From Bacteroidota bacterium (GTDB taxonomy: Bacteria > Bacteroidota > Bacteroidia > Chitinophagales > LD1): 64,000 nucleotides of DNA. A model generated the notes under the pieces. That model saw only the letters and a program-made list of their open reading frames with translations, was not told the DNA's origin and searched no databases. Below are positions 63,640-64,000 of the stretch, one piece after another; the stretch's first letter is position 1, and each line of letters opens with the position of its first letter. The position numbers and the translations under genes are program-made. The stretch lies in contig JADKJG010000002.1 of NCBI GenBank assembly GCA_016722375.1, positions 352,398 through 416,397 of the forward strand, in the 5' to 3' direction.

Positions 63640-63773
63640 GCACATAACGTTTTGGCGCTTGGCGAAGGTGGCGATTTTCACCACAAATGTTGATGCGGAG
63701 AACCAAACTTTGATTAACCACAAATGTGTCTGCGGAGCACTGAACCGCCACTTTTGCCAAACCCGTGTTATGC
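63640..63773. mobile_element. MITE-like element, about 134 bp
   Basis: Ends are imperfect inverted repeats: GCACATAACGTTTTGGCGCTTGG on the left and, reading inward from the right, GGCATAACACGGGTTTGGCAAAAG. Inside are two related direct units (ACCACAAATGTTGATGCGGAG and ACCACAAATGTGTCTGCGGAG). No transposase is encoded. It lies directly after the methyltransferase gene. A plus-strand frame across it is not considered a gene. Confidence 0.45.
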
Positions 63774-63786
63774 CTTCGTTGTTTTT

Positions 63787-63999
63787 TCACTCGTCTGTCA
63801 GTGCGTTAGGGAAGGCACACTCTTTGGCAAGTTTTTGGTCAAGCGTTGGGATTGTGCGACTTGCCAATGTGTGTGACTTTGAAGCGTTGGCTTTTGTCTT
63901 GCTAAATATGTTGTTGTTTTCAATTAGGTCAGTAATTACCGCCTCAATTACTGGAACTGAAACAGCATTGCCCATTTGTTTATAAACTGCGTTGTCGTT
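63787..63999 (-). CDS. DNA (cytosine-5-)-methyltransferase, C-terminal end
   Basis: The gene runs off the right edge; only the last about 70 residues are present. They begin NDNAVYKQMGNAVSVPVIEAV, which contains motif X of C5 methyltransferases (QMGNAVSVPV), and end in a short Lys/Ser-rich tail (PNALTDE). The catalytic and recognition parts lie outside the window, so specificity and a partner endonuclease cannot be judged. Confidence 0.8.
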   Translation of the reverse strand, partial: NDNAVYKQMGNAVSVPVIEAVITDLIENNNIFSKTKANASKSHTLASRTIPTLDQKLAKECAFPNALTDE

Positions 64000-64000
64000 G

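Noticed and set aside
63638..63985. Plus-strand frame of 115 codons at the right edge
   Set aside because: It crosses the MITE-like element and lies opposite the recognisable methyltransferase end.

Overview
The window reads as a chromosomal segment of a Bacteroidota bacterium, most like the Chitinophagales/Sphingobacteriia side of the phylum and probably uncultured. The grounds are five loci coding for proteins with type IX secretion (T9SS) sorting ends, a PorP/SprF protein next to a giant PKD adhesin, MenA, LpxK, a DUF4199 protein, an FHS sugar transporter, a Bacteroidota-style dihydroorotase, and promoter-like TAnnTTTG boxes. No rRNA, tRNA, CRISPR array or intact transposase gene was seen.

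Layout. 1-390: the end of a thiolase gene. 399-5967 (-): a giant PKD/gliding-motility C-terminal protein broken by two single-base frameshifts; its intact paralogue is at 45246-51335. 6.0-6.8 kb: a non-coding region with a 21-bp-period array. 6.8-9.4 kb: cbpA-cbpM, an unknown gene and menA. 9.5-15 kb: LolE-like permease, NamZ-type muramidase, fmt, a P460-like lipoprotein and an MFS transporter. 15.1-17.3 kb: a second 21-bp-period array abutting a 317-aa protein gene, then a small regulator with a sigma-4-like HTH and two RNA polymerase alpha-CTD-like domains. 17.4-23 kb: two large secreted repeat proteins. 23.2-28.9 kb: a porin gene split by an amber codon, purine nucleoside phosphorylase, lpxK, a Nif3-like protein and a zinc-ribbon coiled-coil protein. 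29.3-30.8 kb: a paralogue of the 317-aa protein with its own 21-bp array upstream. 31.2-40.8 kb: dihydroorotase, sugar transporter, DUF4199 protein, lipoprotein, secreted serine protease, AsmA-like protein and histidine kinase. 40.8-43.1 kb: hicBA, two tiny genes, a probable small RNA, repeats and an A-tract array. 43.1-51.3 kb: an unknown protein, PorP/SprF and the intact giant adhesin. 51.4-60.5 kb (-): a tight operon with an RND-acyltransferase-methyltransferase fusion, a CrtI-like oxidoreductase, a C45-type acyltransferase and a PaaK-like ligase. 60.6-64 kb: beta-helix protein, DUF2911 protein, a MITE-like element and the end of a cytosine-5 DNA methyltransferase gene.

The most unusual signal is a set of four non-coding arrays, at about 6.3, 15.2, 30.6 and 42.6 kb, with a strict 21-bp period in three and about 20 bp in the fourth, close to two helical turns. 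Each has its own sequence, all are A/T-rich, and all lie 5' of a gene; two precede the two paralogous 317/327-aa proteins. The regulator at 16475-17266 carries an alpha-CTD that keeps the residues that in E. coli contact A/T-rich UP elements, which suggests, as an inference only, that it binds such helically phased arrays.

Five genes are disrupted: four single-base losses, one single-base gain and one amber codon. Several fall in short homopolymers, so assembly error must be excluded before calling them pseudogenes.
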